From: Paracoccus sigandri
Lineage (GTDB): Bacteria; Pseudomonadota; Alphaproteobacteria; Rhodobacterales; Rhodobacteraceae
Length of the DNA: 64,000 bases
Reading direction: 5' to 3'
Assembly (NCBI RefSeq): GCF_003709565.1
Contig: NZ_QNRC01000015.1
Coordinates: 42,727-106,726 of the forward strand
A program made the position numbers and the translations under genes. The notes under the pieces are model-generated. The model had not been told where the DNA came from, did no database searches, and worked only from the letters and a program-made list of their open reading frames with translations. Positions 63,433 to 64,000 of the stretch are shown here, piece by piece (the first letter of the stretch is position 1; the number at the start of each line of letters is the position of its first letter).

Positions 63433-64000
63433 ATGAAGATGCCGCTCAGCCCGCGCCTTGCGCTGCTTGCCCTTCTGACCCTGCCGCTCGCCGCCTGCGA
63501 AGGCACCGGCCTGCCCGGCTTCGGCGCGCAGGACGACCCCCAGGCCGAGGGACACCGGGGACCGCCCTCGGTCTCGCCGCTGGAGGCCCCGATCGAGACC
63601 GGCGCCGCCGAGGCCCGCGCCGTCGCCACGGCCGAGGCGCAGACGCATAACACCGCCGCCTTCAGCGCCCGCGGCAACGAGCCGTTCTGGGCCGTCGACG
63701 TCGCCGGCAATACCGCGATCTACAAGACGCCCTCGAACCAGCGCGGACAGGCCATCCGGGTGAACCGGCTGACCTTCGCCGAGGGCGTGGAATATATCGG
63801 CGTGCTGGGCGGACGGCCCTTCACGGTGAATATCCGCGCCGCCGAATGCCGCGACAGCATGTCGGGCGACCGCTTCCCGATGACCGCGACGCTGACCGTC
63901 TCGGGCCGTTCGGAACGCGGCTGCGCGGGCCCGGCCACGGCCGAGGTGGCGCAGGCCGTCGCCGCCACCCGCGCCCCGGCCCCAGCAGCGCCGCGCGCGA
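63433..64000 (+). CDS. COG3650-like lipoprotein, cut by window edge
   Basis: About 189 codons, open at the right edge. MKMPLSPRLALLALLTLPLA then ACEGTG is a lipoprotein signal with lipobox LAAC (Cys 22). After a disordered linker, FSARGNEPFWAVDVAGNTAI matches the RGNEPFW motif of COG3650 (predicted membrane or heat-shock-like lipoprotein), and a second conserved part is FTVNIRAAECRDSMSGDRFP. A Cys pair (AEC, RGC) may form a disulfide. Function unknown. 115 bases after sdaA. Confidence 0.82.
   Translation, partial: MKMPLSPRLALLALLTLPLAACEGTGLPGFGAQDDPQAEGHRGPPSVSPLEAPIETGAAEARAVATAEAQTHNTAAFSARGNEPFWAVDVAGNTAIYKTPSNQRGQAIRVNRLTFAEGVEYIGVLGGRPFTVNIRAAECRDSMSGDRFPMTATLTVSGRSERGCAGPATAEVAQAVAATRAPAPAAPRA

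Noticed and set aside
61886..63436. 516-codon frame overlapping sdaA on the same strand
   Set aside because: Shadow frame of sdaA; Arg/Gly-rich composition and no motif. sdaA in the other frame has clear cluster cysteines.

Overview
The window is a continuous chromosomal segment of a high-GC alphaproteobacterium of the order Rhodobacterales, most likely Paracoccus or a close relative. The evidence is gene content and order: dusB(nifR3)-ntrB-ntrC-ntrY-ntrX-trkA-trkH-hfq-hflX; mcl1 (malyl-CoA/beta-methylmalyl-CoA lyase); hisS-hisZ-hisG with a short HisG; an NtrC without GAFTGA, as known from Rhodobacter; a RibH2-type lumazine synthase behind an FMN riboswitch; and a dispersed intergenic element of a kind I associate with Rhodobacterales. 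No phage, insertion sequence, CRISPR array, rRNA or tRNA gene was seen. The assignment is from memory of these families, not from a database search.

Layout. 1-12.4 kb: ispG (cut by the left edge), thiamine pyrophosphokinase, DUF2842 protein, purA, a Tat-exported cyclase-family protein, slyX, the hisS-hisZ-hisG operon, trigger factor, bluB, an SMR pump, a BrkB-type membrane protein and a membrane-anchored hypothetical protein. 12.5-16.6 kb: purB, an orphan FliG-like protein, two very small ORFs and gap. 16.8-25.5 kb is the accessory part: a TetR regulator overlapping an AadA-like aminoglycoside nucleotidyltransferase and divergent from a DHA2 drug pump; an ArsR regulator divergent from two small dimeric alpha/beta-barrel proteins; and a three-gene secretion operon. 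That operon holds a double-glycine-leader, Gly/His-rich precursor peptide, an HlyD-type adaptor and a C39-peptidase ABC exporter. 25.5-36.6 kb: pheT and pheS separated by three opposite-strand genes (a PPC-repeat exported protein and tandem TM2 proteins), an unknown membrane protein, a cytochrome P450, a DUF1801 protein, rpmI-rplT, a small membrane protein and pyk.

36.7-50.6 kb: an N-formylglutamate amidohydrolase-like gene, a D-amino-acid transaminase, mcl1, FMN riboswitch-ribH, a TIGR02186-TauE pair, surE-pcm-nlpD, a PopZ-like acidic protein, tolC, a second PIMT-like methyltransferase, hflX and hfq. 50.7-64 kb: trkH-trkA, the Ntr two-component cluster (ntrX, ntrY, ntrC, ntrB, dusB), sdaA and a lipoprotein cut by the right edge.

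The most interesting candidate system is the precursor peptide with its dedicated exporter (21.2-25.0 kb). The core peptide is a hydrophobic helix followed by a Gly/His/Lys tail and three cysteines. The exporter's peptidase domain keeps Cys-His-Asp but has Ala where the oxyanion-hole Gln is normally found. Other points of note are NtrC and NtrX both lacking GAFTGA, perfect inverted-repeat operators in two divergent regulator loci, a FliG relative with no flagellar neighbours, a PopZ-like protein, and six copies of the intergenic element, all at 3' ends of genes.
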